The position numbers and the translations under genes are program-made. From Heterocephalus glaber (taxonomy: Eukaryota > Chordata > Mammalia > Rodentia > Bathyergidae), in assembly GCF_000247695.1 (NCBI RefSeq), contig NW_004624747.1, positions 12,760,931 through 12,824,930 of the forward strand: a DNA stretch of 64,000 bases. The letters run 5' to 3'. The notes under the pieces were generated by a model. The model had not been told where the DNA came from. It saw only the letters and a program-made list of their open reading frames with translations, and did no database searches. The first letter of the stretch is position 1. Each line of letters begins with the position of its first letter. Shown here one piece after another: positions 63,953 to 64,000 of the stretch.

Positions 63953-64000
63953 TTTTTTTTTTTGGTACCAGGGATTGAACTCAGGTCCTTGCGCTTGCAA
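63953..64000 (-). mobile_element. ID SINE cut by the window end
   Basis: A T12 run, GGTACCAGGGATTGAACTCAG and CCTTGCGCTTGCAA, then the window ends. CACTA(C/T).ATTTTTTTT before 63858 and CACTATTTTTTTT here look like related insertion sites. Confidence 0.9.

Overview
This is mammalian nuclear DNA, almost certainly from a rodent. It is dense in B1-type SINEs (7SL-derived, ending in forms such as GTGTGCCACCACACC) and in ID-type SINEs derived from tRNA-Ala (A-box TAGCTCAGTGG, B-box GTTCGATCC, ending GGTACC plus A-run). B1 and ID are often fused head to tail. The ID consensus, with its GGTACC end, does not look like mouse or rat. A squirrel-related or castorimorph rodent (beaver or kangaroo-rat group) is my guess, at low confidence.

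Only one functional gene is supported. A CpG island at about 34.43-35.56 kb carries the promoter, 5'UTR and first coding exon of SPPL3 (signal peptide peptidase-like 3) on the + strand. The exon encodes MAEQTYSW, with the last codon split across a phase-2 splice donor at 35281. Everything from 35281 to the window end is SPPL3 intron 1. The first 34 kb is upstream intergenic sequence. In human and mouse the neighbour on that side is HNF1A, but no HNF1A exon is visible here.

Upstream half (1-34.4 kb): B1 and ID SINEs on both strands, old L1 fragments, three or four MaLR-type solo LTRs, Tigger and MIR relics, simple repeats, and an L2 remnant touching the promoter CpG island. A 6.58-kb block (17869-24443) is followed by exactly 100 Ns and then repeated, apparently without change, at 24545-31119. 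This is almost certainly an assembly false duplication caused by an unmerged contig overlap in a CT microsatellite, so every feature in it is counted twice.

Intron half (35.3-64 kb): SINEs are mostly antisense to SPPL3. Three larger insertions stand out. (1) A decayed but nearly complete piggyBac-family transposase gene lies on the minus strand (about 47.3-50.56 kb). Its second catalytic Asp is replaced by Asn, its C-terminal Cys-rich domain is tandemly duplicated, and an LTR and several SINEs have inserted into it. (2) Two L1 elements lie tail to tail (50.6-53.9 kb + and 54.1-56.6 kb -). (3) An intronless, frameshifted retrocopy of SHCBP1L lies on the minus strand (59.55-61.55 kb) and still carries its GC-rich 5' end, forming a second CpG-rich patch inside the intron. 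A second 100-N gap (52038-52137) interrupts the first L1.

No bacterial-style system, CRISPR array, rRNA or functional tRNA gene is present. The most unusual items are the piggyBac relic with its duplicated zinc-binding tail and the strand-biased SINE load of the intron.
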